Shown piece by piece: positions 24,101 to 37,200 of a DNA stretch of 64,000 nucleotides. Source of the stretch: Antedon mediterranea (taxonomy: Eukaryota; Echinodermata; Crinoidea; Comatulida; Antedonidae); the NCBI RefSeq assembly GCF_964355755.1, contig NC_092677.1, positions 7,259,001 through 7,323,000 of the forward strand. The letters are read 5' to 3'. The translations under genes and the position numbers were made by a program. Positions within the stretch are counted from its first letter, which is position 1. Every line of letters begins with the position of its first letter. Under the pieces are notes generated by a model. The model did no database searches, had not been told where the DNA came from, and was given only the letters and a program-made list of their open reading frames with translations.

Positions 24101-26363
24101 AAACATAAAACTGTTAGTTTATTGATTTTAACAAAACATGAGAATGATGGGAAAATATCACAAATTTTTAGTTTATGTAAAAAAAAAAAAATAACCTAAT
24201 AGTCAATTTTTTTATTTAGCCTTATGACTTCCTAATATTATTGCACATGAAAGCGTTCTCTAATTGTGAGTCTTTAATTATTGACTATGACACTCTAAAT
24301 TACAAAACATTTATTCAAACCTAGTAAAAATTCAAGTTATCTGAAAAAAAATTGATACGATAATGCAAAAAAAATATTACAGAAAAATAATCCATTTAAG
24401 TTTAACTACTATCAAGTAAATATCATCTCCAACACGATTTACAAATGAAATGATGATATCAATCAACCATAAGAAAGTTGACAATTTATGACAGATAGAG
24501 ATCGGGTAACATCATGCTTGACCAGCGTAAAATCAAGATGACCAATGACAATATTTTTTTAAATATTAGGATCTCGCATACAAAGCTATTTTTAAAATTA
24601 ATTCCTGGAAGGACAGGGTATGTTGAAATGTATTGGAGTGTTAGTTTCATTTGCTTAATCTTGGATGAAAAAATGTTAAGACATTTATCAGCAACATCTG
24701 TCAGTATGAATATTTGTGCCAACAAAAGGTCAAAGGTCAAAAAGCTAACAAAATTATTTTATTTATATGTTTTTTCTTTTTTTTTTCATTAAAGCAAATT
24801 ATAAAAAAATGTTAAAATGATATTTGTGTATTAACTCTTTGATGATTTATGAAAGGATTTTAAAGTTAACGGTAAGGTAATGACAGAAAAAATAAATAGA
24901 GGATGCTCAAAAGAGGGAAAAAAGGCCCATCATACTTCAATAGGCTACATATTGTATTTATTATTAAATTTTCTAAAAATAAAGTTAATACTAAATTAAT
25001 TAAAATTGCACAAAACAGATTTATTTCTCAAACCTTTTGAATGTTTAGTTTCATCTCTAAATTAGGTTGACTGCACTGACCCTTTCTCTCACTTGGGTTC
25101 CCTACGCACAGGGTTCAATCTCCATGTTGTCAAATAATTTGTAAGGTCGGCGAAGGTTACTTCTTTTGTTTTCACAATAAAATGTAGTAATGGGACATCT
25201 CATACCTGCAGGGGGTTGTGTAAAATAGACATGTTAAAGCTAGTGTGAGCACATGAGTTTAATATAATCTAAATGCATAGATTACATGATAAAATACACA
25301 AGGCGATTATATGTTGGTTTTGTAAATTATGTTAATTTGTCTTTTGTTCAAAGTTTTCTTTCATTTAATTCATATTGAAAAAAAATTACTTTATAATCTA
25401 GTCACAAGTCGATTTAATTGATCCCAAAAAAAATATCATAGGCCTAACTATTAGCAAACAATGTAGGACCAGGGAGACAAGTGCATTAAGGCAAAATCCA
25501 TCTCTAGATCTTTTTAAAATAACTTTGCATTTAAATAATATAATTAATGCATCAACCCCTCAATTAATTATTTTTGTTATGCACAATATTGAAATATGCT
25601 TTCCTTTATTTTATGAAAAAAAATCAATATAGTTACAAAAAACTTCATTTCATAATTTCATTTTATTGAAAATTAATTAACAATTTAAATTTAAAGGCCA
25701 AACAGTAAACAAAAAAAAAAGGAGTGCAATTTTCATTGTTGTCCCTCACATTAAACTAGTAGGCCTACAATAACAACAAAAATATATCCCAAGACACAGA
25801 GAAAAACCAAGTCTCAAACATGAAATATTATTTTAATAAGAAATCATCACCTCTGCCTTAGAGATAGGTTTATTTTTCCCTGAATGACTAGCTAGAAATG
25901 TTATGATCCTTTAACAATTGCTACACATTTTGTACAAGAAAATTTAGTTGATATTTTACTAAAGATCTATCAATTATATTTGTAAAAACTCCAGATTATA
26001 ATCTAACATGATAAGGTATAATTTAATAATCTAATGCAAATAATCGATTGTTTGGAGGCTAAAAAAACATATTTTCTTTTAAAAACTTCTGTTTGGGATC
26101 AAGTACTTAGGGGGTATTTGACAGGAGACAAGCTTTGCCCTTTGCAGTGCACCCCATGGGGAGACAATCTGCTTACCAGACCACGACAAGGATTTATAGT
26201 TTTCATTTAATATAATAACTTATCAATAATTTGTATAAATTTTAAATAACTGTGTCTTCATGATTTCAGTTTGTATTGAATTGTTAATGTCATTTTAAAA
26301 TCTATATTTATTGGCAGCATGCATTTACATTTGCAATCTTTTGGTTACGATGTGCTATGCGCA

Positions 26364-26446
26364 GGTATTGAGTTCACAAGTCACTCTGTGCTTGATGCGC
26401 TTAATTGTTTCTGAGCATACACAGAATGACTTTTTGACTCAATACC
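26364..26446. ncRNA. 83-nt pre-miRNA-like hairpin
   Basis: GGTATTGAGT at the left pairs perfectly with ACTCAATACC at the right. Inside, AGTCA pairs TGACT, then after one mismatch TCTGTG pairs CACAGA, and ATGC pairs GCAT before a loop of about 20 bases. The size and imperfect stem fit an animal microRNA precursor. I do not recognise a known mature miRNA in either arm. A small hairpin MITE is the main alternative; no second copy was noticed in the window. Confidence 0.35.
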
Positions 26447-29400
26447 CTAGGAAATCTATTGAAGATGTTGTGATAATGAACGGTTGAAGGTTTCGCAATT
26501 CTACAGTAAATTGTTTGTAATTATTGTAAGAATGATTGGATATTTTAGGTTTCACTCTCAACTGGTATATTTCAGTAGAATTATTTGTGACATTTACCCG
26601 AATGTAACATAGATGAATTATTAATACTGACTACATAATTACTTTACTACTACAGGCAAGGTATCGTTATCCGATTTCTGTAACATTTGAACTTTGAACT
26701 TTAGTGCAATGTTAAAAACACCAGAACTAAAAGTATAAAATTTGGGATTCAACCCCATGCTTTATCATCACAACTTTCAGCACCATTAAAAATTTTCTAT
26801 TTTAAATATTAATATCAAATTGATTTCAGATTACTGTGTGATATGATACTAATATCCAATGTTATGATTATTCATCAAGGGACTCATAATCATAAAAAAG
26901 CAAATCATTATTAATAATAAAGTTGTCTTGTCGCTGTCGAATAAGTGTTGATTTTCAGCCATTAACCTCCAATCGCTCATCGTCAATTGCACGCAATTTG
27001 CGTTTCATCATAAATTTATTAATTATGTATAATGTTAAGTTACACTCTTATTACAGTAGTTTATCAAAATTATTAATTATTCCTTGAAAAAACACTAATT
27101 ATTAAAACAACTAATCTTTAATGAGGTGTAGAAGTGTAAATTTAATTTATTCATTACTACAGAGACTTTGAGTGATTAAAATGTAAATAATGATGAGTTT
27201 AGTCTCTATATGAGTTAAACTCTCTAGGGAAAGTAGATCATAAAGTTTGCTGGATTGGTCCAATGAAAACCCTTGTAATTATACATACCTACAGTATTGA
27301 GATTCATTAAGTATGTTTACATAGGAAAGCTAAGAAAGCAACCAACATACTTATAATTTAGACTGAAAATACATATACATGCTTTTTAGTCTATATTTTC
27401 ATCAAAATTATCCCTTATCATCCAGTAAAATAATAATAATAATGTCATTAAAAAAACCAAAATATATTTCGTAAAAAAGGTCCTTTGTTCCCTGAGCACA
27501 GGGTATTTTTGTTATTATGGAAAGAAATTATTTTTAAAAATAAAAAAAAATTCTATAAGGTCTATAAAATCTATGAAGCAATTTTTGTTTAAATTATTCT
27601 ATTACAGAAGGTTAAACTTTTAAGTCATATTGTACTAGTTTTATCAAATGTTTGCATTTATTATTATTAAAGCGATCCTGAATTTCCAAATTCAATTAAA
27701 AGTACACTCAAAATTGTCAGATTTTAACATTAGAGTCTAAACAACTTGAAATCTAATATTTACATGTTTAAATAAGTTTCCGATATCATGGATAATGTAT
27801 GTAATACTAGTATTCTTCAATTGCCCATTTCTAAATTAGGAAATTTGATTACTAATTTTATTCGCTCCAACAAGTTAGATCTGGCTTCCATGAATACTAG
27901 TGTTGATTAAGCATGTGCGCTTAGTTTTACCTGTTGTTGAAGGTGTATCAAATTAACGAAGCCCAGTATACGATGGTAGCCAATGATGTAACACCAGAAT
28001 CAGTCTTCAACGCATGAGGTTCTCTCTTCATTACACTTGCATTTATTATTCATTGAAAAACCATTTAGGTAGCATTACGTCGGAGTCTGTACTGCATATT
28101 CTATGTTTCATTTTTTAAGCTTCCAACTTGGATCTTATGTATTGTAAGTACCACTTCTTTCAGCAAGTGTCGTTTCTTTATGGTCTCTGTATGTAGTTTT
28201 GTTGTGTTAGGCAAAATTAAACATTTTTAGTTTCACATCCGCAGATTTAAATGAAGGGCTTTAAATTAAAAAATATAATAATTAATAATAATTAAATAGA
28301 TAAACAAAAACTTACTTACATTTTTCTTAAATAAAACAAAAGGAATTAGAAAAGTTTTAATCCTAGAACTATAGGATAATCAGTCATACATGCTGTGTTT
28401 AATAATTATAAATACTAATATAATGTCAATGTCATTGTCAATAAGATTAAAACAAATGATGTCATTATCAATAAGAACAATAACATTGTTGTATCATCAT
28501 GATATTATTACTCTTATTAATCAAAACGTCGTTTGATTGGACTTGTGATATTATTTTCATCGAAGGCAACATAAGTGGTTATCCTATAGTTCTAGTATGA
28601 ACAATGTTCTAAGTAGTATCTAGTTATCGTCGATAGTATTGGAAAATACCAAATAGCTTCCATTGGTAAACTTGTCTAAATTATAAAGAACCTTTTAAAA
28701 TCATGCTGCGTACTTGGATTGTAAACATTTAGATTTATATAGACATGCAGATGGTACAGTGGTATCAACAATAGTAGTTTGTTTATTCATGGAGGAATCC
28801 TTCATAGTATATTACAGTTGTTTCAGGGAGATATATCGTCCTGGTTGTATACAATATTAAATGATTTATGATTCGGTTTGTCCATTATTTTCATTGTAAG
28901 TATGTATTAAAATCTTGTACTTGTAGTCAAGACATGTTCTGTATGTCCATTCTCCTGCTAATAGTTTTGTTGGTCCAATCATTGGTTTAACATAGTGTTC
29001 ACTAGCTAAACCTAGGAGAAGACTTAATGCAACTAATGTTGTACATTCTCTTTTTGAGACCTGTTCTATTTTTTTTTAAATAATTAAATAAATAAAATGA
29101 AAGATGAAACCCAAAGTAACTGCAGTAAGCATGTATGGTTATCTGCAGTATATTATTATAGTATTATAATAGTTATTATGTTAATTAAGATATACAGTAA
29201 TACTAAATTTTATTTGTAAAATCTATCTGGGAAAGAATGAACAAGAAACCTATACTATTTTATTATTTATTATGTCTAGCCAAAGTCATAAAAATGAATA
29301 ATTAGAAGAGAAAAAACAAACCAAGCAACCTAGATTACTCTGTATATAACTGTATGTATTTTATGCTATTTGTTGCAAACAAAAACAACTTTTATACGGG

Positions 29401-30627
29401 TACATTCTTAATAATGTCTTGTTAGCCTACTACTACTACAATTTCCATTTTGTTTTAATAACTCAGTTTACACTGTAAACAATTTGATTTACTGTCCCAA
29501 AACAAGGGTTTTCTCAAACTGTTCTTTTACTTTTTACATTCTGAAATTAAAGTAAACTGGTAATGTTTGACAAAAGGTACTTACCAAAAAAAAAATTAAT
29601 TAATCAAAAATCAGAAATTGTCACAGTCTTTATAAGAAGTGGAAAATTTAAATAAATGTATTTGTGTTCCAAAAAAACAAAATAAGATGACAATTTTCAA
29701 TTTGCAAAAAGCTAAGCCCTCATACAAAAAAAAATTTCTGGACTGAAAAAAGGAAATAATTTCTAGATTAATAACAAATAGATGCACTGGTTATGTTTAA
29801 ATAACATAGTATAAAACTGACTCCAAATAGGGAGAGGGAAGCCATGATTCAACGTTTCAATCTTTATTTGATCATCATCAAGAATAATAGATAAATGATG
29901 ACAGTAGAAACCTTATAATAGACACTTTCCTTTGAAATGAGAGATGGGCAATATATGCCTAACACTGTGACTAAAGGCTGGTTGTACTGTATTGACATTA
30001 AAACAGAATAATTGTATCATAAAGTATTATTATCATATTTGTAAGTTTGTAGCATTGTAAACAATGTTTACCATAAACAAAAGTATAAAAATAGGCTTTG
30101 ATGAATCATACCTTTTTTTATTCTGTTATTATTTTGGATTTTAAAAATAAGGATTTTGTTTATAAAAACAAAAAATGTATACAAAACTCGAAACACATTT
30201 CTTTTGTAGTTGATTGAATACAATTAATTCCAATAGGCAAGGCAAAGTTATAAAATGGTTTAATGTGCTAAAAATATTTCAGGAGATTTAGAAAATACAT
30301 TGAAATCTTTATTCAATGACGTTAAACAGAACTCTGGGTTTATCATACACTATATAATCAGTTGAAACATGGTTGAAACAACATTGGTAATTAATAATAA
30401 TAAGGGCAACTATTATTGGTCAAAATGATTATTTTAGACTACAATGGTATATTCATGTTGTGTATTTTAATCTTTATGAACAATGAATGCCTATATGAAT
30501 TGCTGTATTCATAAAAAAAAATTCTGTTTACCTTGACATGTTTCCAGTCAGTTTAATCTGAAATGTTTTAAATCCGATCAAAAATTAATCTGGACATATT
30601 TAATGCATTGTTTTGGTTCTCTTGCAG

Positions 30628-30758
30628 AGTTTGGGAGGTTAAGTCGAGTGAATTCACAGCAGCTGGTAAGAAGAGCCTAATTCAGTCACTCACAGGACTT
30701 GCTACGAAAGAGACGCACATGGGTCGGAGTACCTGGGAATAATAAACACAAGTTATAG
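30628..30758 (+). other. NPHS1: Probable 5' UTR exon of the nephrin gene
   Basis: Bounded by CTCTTGCAG before 30628 and TATAG|GTAAG after 30758, with no long frame. It holds a short upstream ORF at 30719-30742 (ATG, six further codons, TAA). It lies 408 bases before the exon carrying the start codon, which itself has an acceptor at 31166. An earlier exon or promoter was not identified. Confidence 0.5.
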
Positions 30759-31166
30759 GTAAGCTGAGCAGTTTTTTTTTAAACTTAAGCAAATTAAAAA
30801 CTATACATACAGTATTAAAAAGCATTGTATATTATTACATGTATTTTGAAGTTATGGAATTTTAAAAAGTGGAAATTGATTCTATCTAATATTTATTTAT
30901 TCTCTATTTTGTGTTTCTTCTTACTAACAGCGGTAAACAATAAATGATGATAATGATTATTTCGGAAGATAACTCTCTAACGAATAAACTGAAAACAATA
31001 ATTATATTTACTTAAATTTTGTACTGTGCTGGTGGATTTTTATATTAAAAGACCATAAAAATAATCAACAAAATCAACAGGCACCGTACATCATAAATGA
31101 ATAATATGTACAGGAAATGAATGTTTATGTGAAATTAAGGACTATAAAATTCATTTTTTTTTACAG

Positions 31167-31223
31167 CCAATAAATGTTTGTCTTTCTGGGATTATTTCAA
31201 TAGTTCAACACCAATCAACAGCA
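31167..31223 (+). other. NPHS1: 5' UTR part of nephrin coding exon 1, with uORF
   Basis: Follows the acceptor TTTTTTTTACAG ending at 31166 and runs to the ATG at 31224. A second short uORF (31174-31203, ATG to TAG, ten codons including stop) lies wholly within it. With the one in the previous exon, two uORFs precede the main start, which may lower translation. Confidence 0.6.
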
Positions 31224-31266
31224 ATGTATCGTCAAGTTTTCTGCATTTTATTTATTGTTTCATCAG
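31224..31266 (+). CDS. NPHS1: Nephrin exon 1: signal peptide
   Basis: Encodes MYRQVFCILFIVSS and ends in phase 1 at TCAG|GTAAGA. The residues are a short basic start followed by a hydrophobic core, as expected for a signal peptide, and cleavage probably falls in the VSTEQ region encoded by the next exon. A 6.5-kb intron separates it from exon 2. Confidence 0.75.
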
Positions 31267-34200
31267 GTAAGATTAAACAAAATTAAGTAAAAATCTATCT
31301 ATTGTAGGGCTACAAAATATCACTTATCATTAAGATCCAGCCACTGATACCCCCACAGAAAAAAACCCCATTTTTTTTTCAGTATTTTGCCTTTGAATTA
31401 ATATATTATTGGTCTAACAATGATGTCTTACTGTTGTTTAAATTTGTTTTTTTTTCTTTGTAAAATTTGTTGTCATCAGGATTTTTTATATCACAATTTT
31501 AAATTAAATGTTGGATTGCTTGTAGACATTTTTCACAAGACATTAATGTCAAATAGACTAGGATAAATCCAGCTATGTTTTTATTATCTAGCAGTAGACT
31601 TTAATTTAATTTCTTGATTTGGAAAAGGATATCACCTACTATGAACTACAACTACCTTGTTAGCTCTTTTATATATGGTTCAATTACTATGTTCCTGTCA
31701 TTGATTTAACAGCCTGTGGTATAGTAATGATGTTTACGATCTTTTAATTTGTGACCTACTGGCCACTAATATCCCACAGGATAATCAAGTACTTTTTTAT
31801 TGGCCAATAGAACAGAAGTAGTTAGTAATACCAGTGTTGAGTTAAATTAATAGTGCACTATAGTCCTACTTTTTATCATGAGAATTCATATGGGAAAAGC
31901 ATTGGTATTTTGGAGAAAAAAGTCCCATATTGGTTTTTTTTACTCTACAGTACTTTCTATATATCAAATTCAGATTGTATGCATGTGCATTGTCAATCCC
32001 TCAACATGTCCTATGTACATGTTTTGAATAGTACACTAAAATGAGATGGAATAAAGAGTACAACACTCGTAACCTAACCGACAGAATATAAACATACTGA
32101 ACCCCTTCAAATTTAAGTTTGGATAATAGTACAGTGTACTGATTAGACATTAGTTTTTAATATTGTTTCCTCAGTTAAACATAACTCGCTTTTGTAACAT
32201 TTTTAAATGGATTTTTTTTCACGGATAGAATGAAGTATTAGTTTGTGTATTATATTGTTTAATTCATATTCAAAATCAATTTGTTTCTTGTTATAAAATG
32301 CGATAAAAAATTATATTTCACTGATTAATATTAATAAGAACATTTCTCTGTAGGAAGTTAAATTCAAGGGGAATTAACATGTTTATTTCTTTATTCCATG
32401 TCATTACTTGTCATACAAGTTAAACTACAACACTTTGTAATAAGACACTACAAATCAATGTCCAATTCATCAATGTCCAATACCTACCCTTCAAAAAGCA
32501 CTTGGAGCCATGGATCAGAATAGCAATTTACTATGCCAACTGTCATATTAAATCTGTATAATTTTGTATCAAATCTAAATGAATGCGTTTAAGATAATGT
32601 TCAAAACCTTGAATAGAAAACTGTAATTTACAATATTTCATGGAATATATTTGATTATTATAGGAAAAAACAACATTCTTTGTTAATAAAAATATCATTT
32701 AGGAAAAGCAAAACCTGATTTTTAAATATCTTACGAGCAGATGACATACTTAAAACACCAATAAGAAAATCTGTATTGACATTAAGTTAAATTTCAATTT
32801 AACGTTTAATAGTAGAAAACATTTTATTTACCATTTACCATGATTTAATAATCAAAATTCAGTGAAAAATACCAGAAATAAGGCAGCGCGACAAGATTAT
32901 TAATAGTTGTTGGAAAAAAGCTAGATTGTAAATTGATTTAGAAATGTCAATTTCTAATAAAGAAATGTTCCAGTACCAGTAAAAAAATATCTAATATTAA
33001 TTTCCGTTTTTTATTTAAAATTCTTCACAGTAACGGATCTACTTACATTTATATTTATGTATTATTGCTACTCTTTGTTGTGTACTAATTGGAAAAATGT
33101 GTGAGGGAGATAAGAATTCCCCTGAAAATGAAGTTATTATAAGTTTGGAGACTTGTGTTGATTAAAATCAATAAACTTCCTTTACAATTGTTTAAGTTCT
33201 AAAGACCAAAATACACCAATTTTGAATTCCAACCAGAGATTTACCATATCAGGTGTCTTAATCATTAAGTTTTCATTGAGTTTAGTCCAAGTTGTTAACA
33301 TTTAATAAAAGACCATTAAAGTAGAAAATCTTTGCTCTGATAAAGCCATGCCCACAGGTGGTACGTAAGTACGCCTTTACCCGGCATGATTTACCGACAT
33401 TTGTTTTCTCTTTTTAGTTTACGCTTATTAGTTTTGATAATCTGACTTCACATACTAGACACCGTATTTTTTTTCTTGTCTTTCTTTTCCAATCTGTATT
33501 TACCATATGATGAATAGTTTGGGTGGTGATAAAGATCACATATCAAATAATTGTTGTTAAAAATTTGTTGTCTGGGCTTTTTTATGTAAGAATGGCCTTA
33601 TTATTAAGATTTATTTTTAAAGAGAATAATAGAACCCAGTTTGCCCTAAGGTGGTTTGAATCGAGCTGCCTTTGAATTGCCGTGTATCAACAATACACAG
33701 GACTTATGAAGCTTTGATCTCAATTAAAATATATTGTTGAAAGTAATTGATGATTCTATAATAAAAGAAATCAAAATTTAAATCAAAGTTTGAACTCTAT
33801 ATTAATAATGATATCACATTTTTATAAGTATGACGTGCCTTTTATACATTTTAAAGTCATTACACTGCCACTGTTTTTGTTGTGGGGTTGGGAGGGGTTG
33901 GGAGGGGATTCGTGGACAAACAAATTTGTAAAACTGTGTTTCTAATAATAGTGTTCTCACAAAGATAATGAAAAGTGGAGAGGATAATTTCTTTAAAAAA
34001 TGTAGGGATCTGTACCAGTGCAGATCAGTACAGTAGGTACAGTACAGTAAGAGTAGACCGTCCAAGTAAAATAAAACCTATTTTACATATTTTGATCACA
34101 CAAACTCTACCATGATGTCATTTAAGAACTGTTACTTGAATAAACAATTGTATTGTTTTGACATGTACTTCAGATTACATGTGATACAATAAACAATTAA

Positions 34201-37200
34201 AATTAAAGAGGTGGAGTTTGTGGTAAACCTCAGCAGGGGACGTATGCTCAAAAGGCATCACTAATGGTTGATGATCAGTAGCAACTCAGGTGTAAAATCA
34301 GCCTCTCATCTAGGCCTAGAACTCAAGGCCTTGGAGAGATACACCATCTGAATGCCATCATCTCCAAAGCTCTATCAAGCATCATATTCCCTAGTAAGGC
34401 TCAGGTCAAGTAACAATCTGTCTTCTTCCATAATGAATAAATGATGAAAACTTTGCCAATGATTATCCTTAACTCTCATTTATCAATGATAACACGTTCT
34501 AAAGATTCAATAACCAATCACATCACATGATTTAATTCCAGGAGGTGAAATGAGAGATAAATACGCTTAGAAACTCTCAACCCAAATTCTTGAAGATTAC
34601 CCATTCGTACTCTGCATACAATCAATGAATCAGTATAGTATACAATATTTATAAACCTTCTCAGACAAAATAATTAACAAGACGATATTTAGGGAATTTA
34701 GGGAAATGCGGAACGATATATAGGCCTACCTGTTAACACTGCAGTCAATAATTTTTGTATTGCTATATTAAAGTTAATGTCTAATATACAATGTCTTACA
34801 AAATGTTCTGTTTATGTGACATATTGTGTGAAATATTATCTTGGGGTCGTTTCTGACTGATCATTGAGTCATTTCTACCTAATCATGGAGTCATTTCTAC
34901 CTGATCATGGGGTCATTTCTACCTGAACATGGGGTCATTTCTACCGGATCATGGGGTCATTTCTACCAGATAAAACATTCTAGGATATAAAGATACTGCT
35001 GTACTTCCTCCATAACCTTAATAATAACCCAACAGTGCAAAATATGTTATCACAATTTTATATCATGACTTATTGAACAATAAGACATACTTCTTGTTGC
35101 CACCTGCTGGTTGTTGACACCTCTACTTTATCTTTGCAGGGAGTTGTACTCCCTGATCTTTGTTAATATATTAGTCCATTTCTTGATTGAGGAATTCTCA
35201 ATCTTGAAACTTGTTGAATTTCTTCTGTGTAGGCCTATTCGATAAAAAAACAAATTATTTTTGGAAAACCAAAAATTCATTAGGCTCTCTGAGCTAGAAA
35301 ATAACATAAGAACAATTATTCCATAAATAAAAGATGGTACAGTAATTTCAATATTTTCTATTATATAACCAGTACATAACAATGCTTTCACAATCTCGGT
35401 AAAATTTGATTGAATATTACTATGGCAGGAGTGTATTAATTAGGTATCAACTTAATCAACTTCACAAATACTGTATTGGTAGAGTACCTACACGTTGGTT
35501 GGTATTATGGGAAACTACTCAGTTAACTATAAATATGGTATTTATAGTCAATAGGCCTGGTTTTGTTGTTTGTTTTAAGTGTCTGGAAAAGTATGAATGC
35601 AAAATCATCTCTCGTCTGTTGCGTACTGATTGAATTGAGTCTGTCTAATGCTTTCTTAATCTGATTATTTGAACCCTACATTTCGGGAAAGATACTGTAA
35701 ATACATTTAAAAAATAGAACTACAAAAGTTAATTGTTTTAAATCAAAAATTTATCACCATTTTTGCAAATATAAATGTTTGAATTTCTCTATCAGAAATT
35801 TCATTTGTAACAAAATTCTTTTATTTTGCACTCTATAAATTTGCAAATTTGCGTACTCGCTGCAAAATTCAGAAAAATTAAGGGTGTGCAAAAATAAATT
35901 TCTATGGTAATTGTTTTGACATAGCAGGGTAGATTTAACTGGAAGATTTAATAATTTGACTAACACACGACATCTTATGTGAGTCACTTGAAATGTAATT
36001 TCCATCTGCAATATAATGAAAACTCATTATATTTTCATTATATTTCTATTTTCTATGTTGTTAAACTGGCAGGGAAATTCTACTTTCTAATAATGTGAAA
36101 AACTATACAGTACTGCATACATTTTTCCAATCTTCCCAAAAAATATTCTCAATAATCATAGATGACTACTGTTTTTCACATGTCAAATCAATATTTTTCA
36201 TTATATGCTGAATATCAAAATACTATTGTCAACATAATTTGTTTTGACTTTTTTACTGAAAATTCCAAATATTGTAATATGAAAACCATTTATATTGTAG
36301 CAAAAAATAGCAATATTATTTGATTGTTGAAATCATTTGGTTCAGATATGTCTTAGTAAATCAATAAAAATTTCACTCATTTGATTTGTAAAAAATTGCT
36401 TTGAAGATATACATTTACATTTTGATTTATGAGAAAATCTCACTTAGCTTCTTGGCTCCTAATGTACACCTATTTTTTGTTTTTGTATTAATACATTGTT
36501 TTGATTTATTTTCATCTAATTGCTTTGTTTACCAAAAACCTGTTTTTTTTCTCAAAGATATTTTGATTATATAGTCTTTCCACTGCTAGAATCCATCATT
36601 GTAATATGAATCATGTATATAAACAATGTTGATTCTTTAGCTCTGTCTACACTCTATCAAACTTAGTATGCCACAAAAAAAAAGTCAATTTCAAAAAACC
36701 ATATTTCATTAAACAAAATGTTTTTGATTTATTGTTATTTTCATCAAATTTTATTTTTATATATACTTTGGCAGATTCAATTTCTATTCGTTTTACAAAT
36801 TCCATTTAACTTTAGATATTAAAAATTAATCTTTTGATGTTAAATATCTAATTGTTCAAACAACAACAGAAGGTAGAGAATAATAGGCTGTAAAGAGCGC
36901 AATGTTTACATTAGGGATTTGATTGACGGTCCTATTTATTGGATAGCTTGAATGTATTTATGTCATTCTGTATTCAGTGCAGGCTTTACATAAACATTTA
37001 TGTTAACTGTAGCATTTTAACAAACTAGAACCTGTATAGGTCAGTATCAAAATAGATTGGAAAGAGTCTTCTGATCACATTGTACAATTGTGTATTGTAA
37101 TAAATTCAAGTCATCTTTACATAAATTAAATTTTGGTTCCCAATCCGACACAACACAAAGACTTAAGCACAGTGATTATTTGACAAATGACAAAATGGGT

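Larger units (their letters stand above)
19999..30627. other. Gene-poor AT-rich region upstream of the nephrin gene
   Basis: No exon chain was found. Small features are listed separately: a MITE at 21057 and a hairpin at 26364. Donor-like ATT|GTAAGTA near 28145 follows a less AT-rich 200-base stretch and could be an upstream noncoding exon, but nothing confirms it. The 112-codon frame at 21407 has no recognisable domain. Confidence 0.4.

Noticed and set aside
33650-33720. Possible tRNA-like B box (GGTTTGAATCG)
   Set aside because: No A box at the right spacing and no tail; probably chance.
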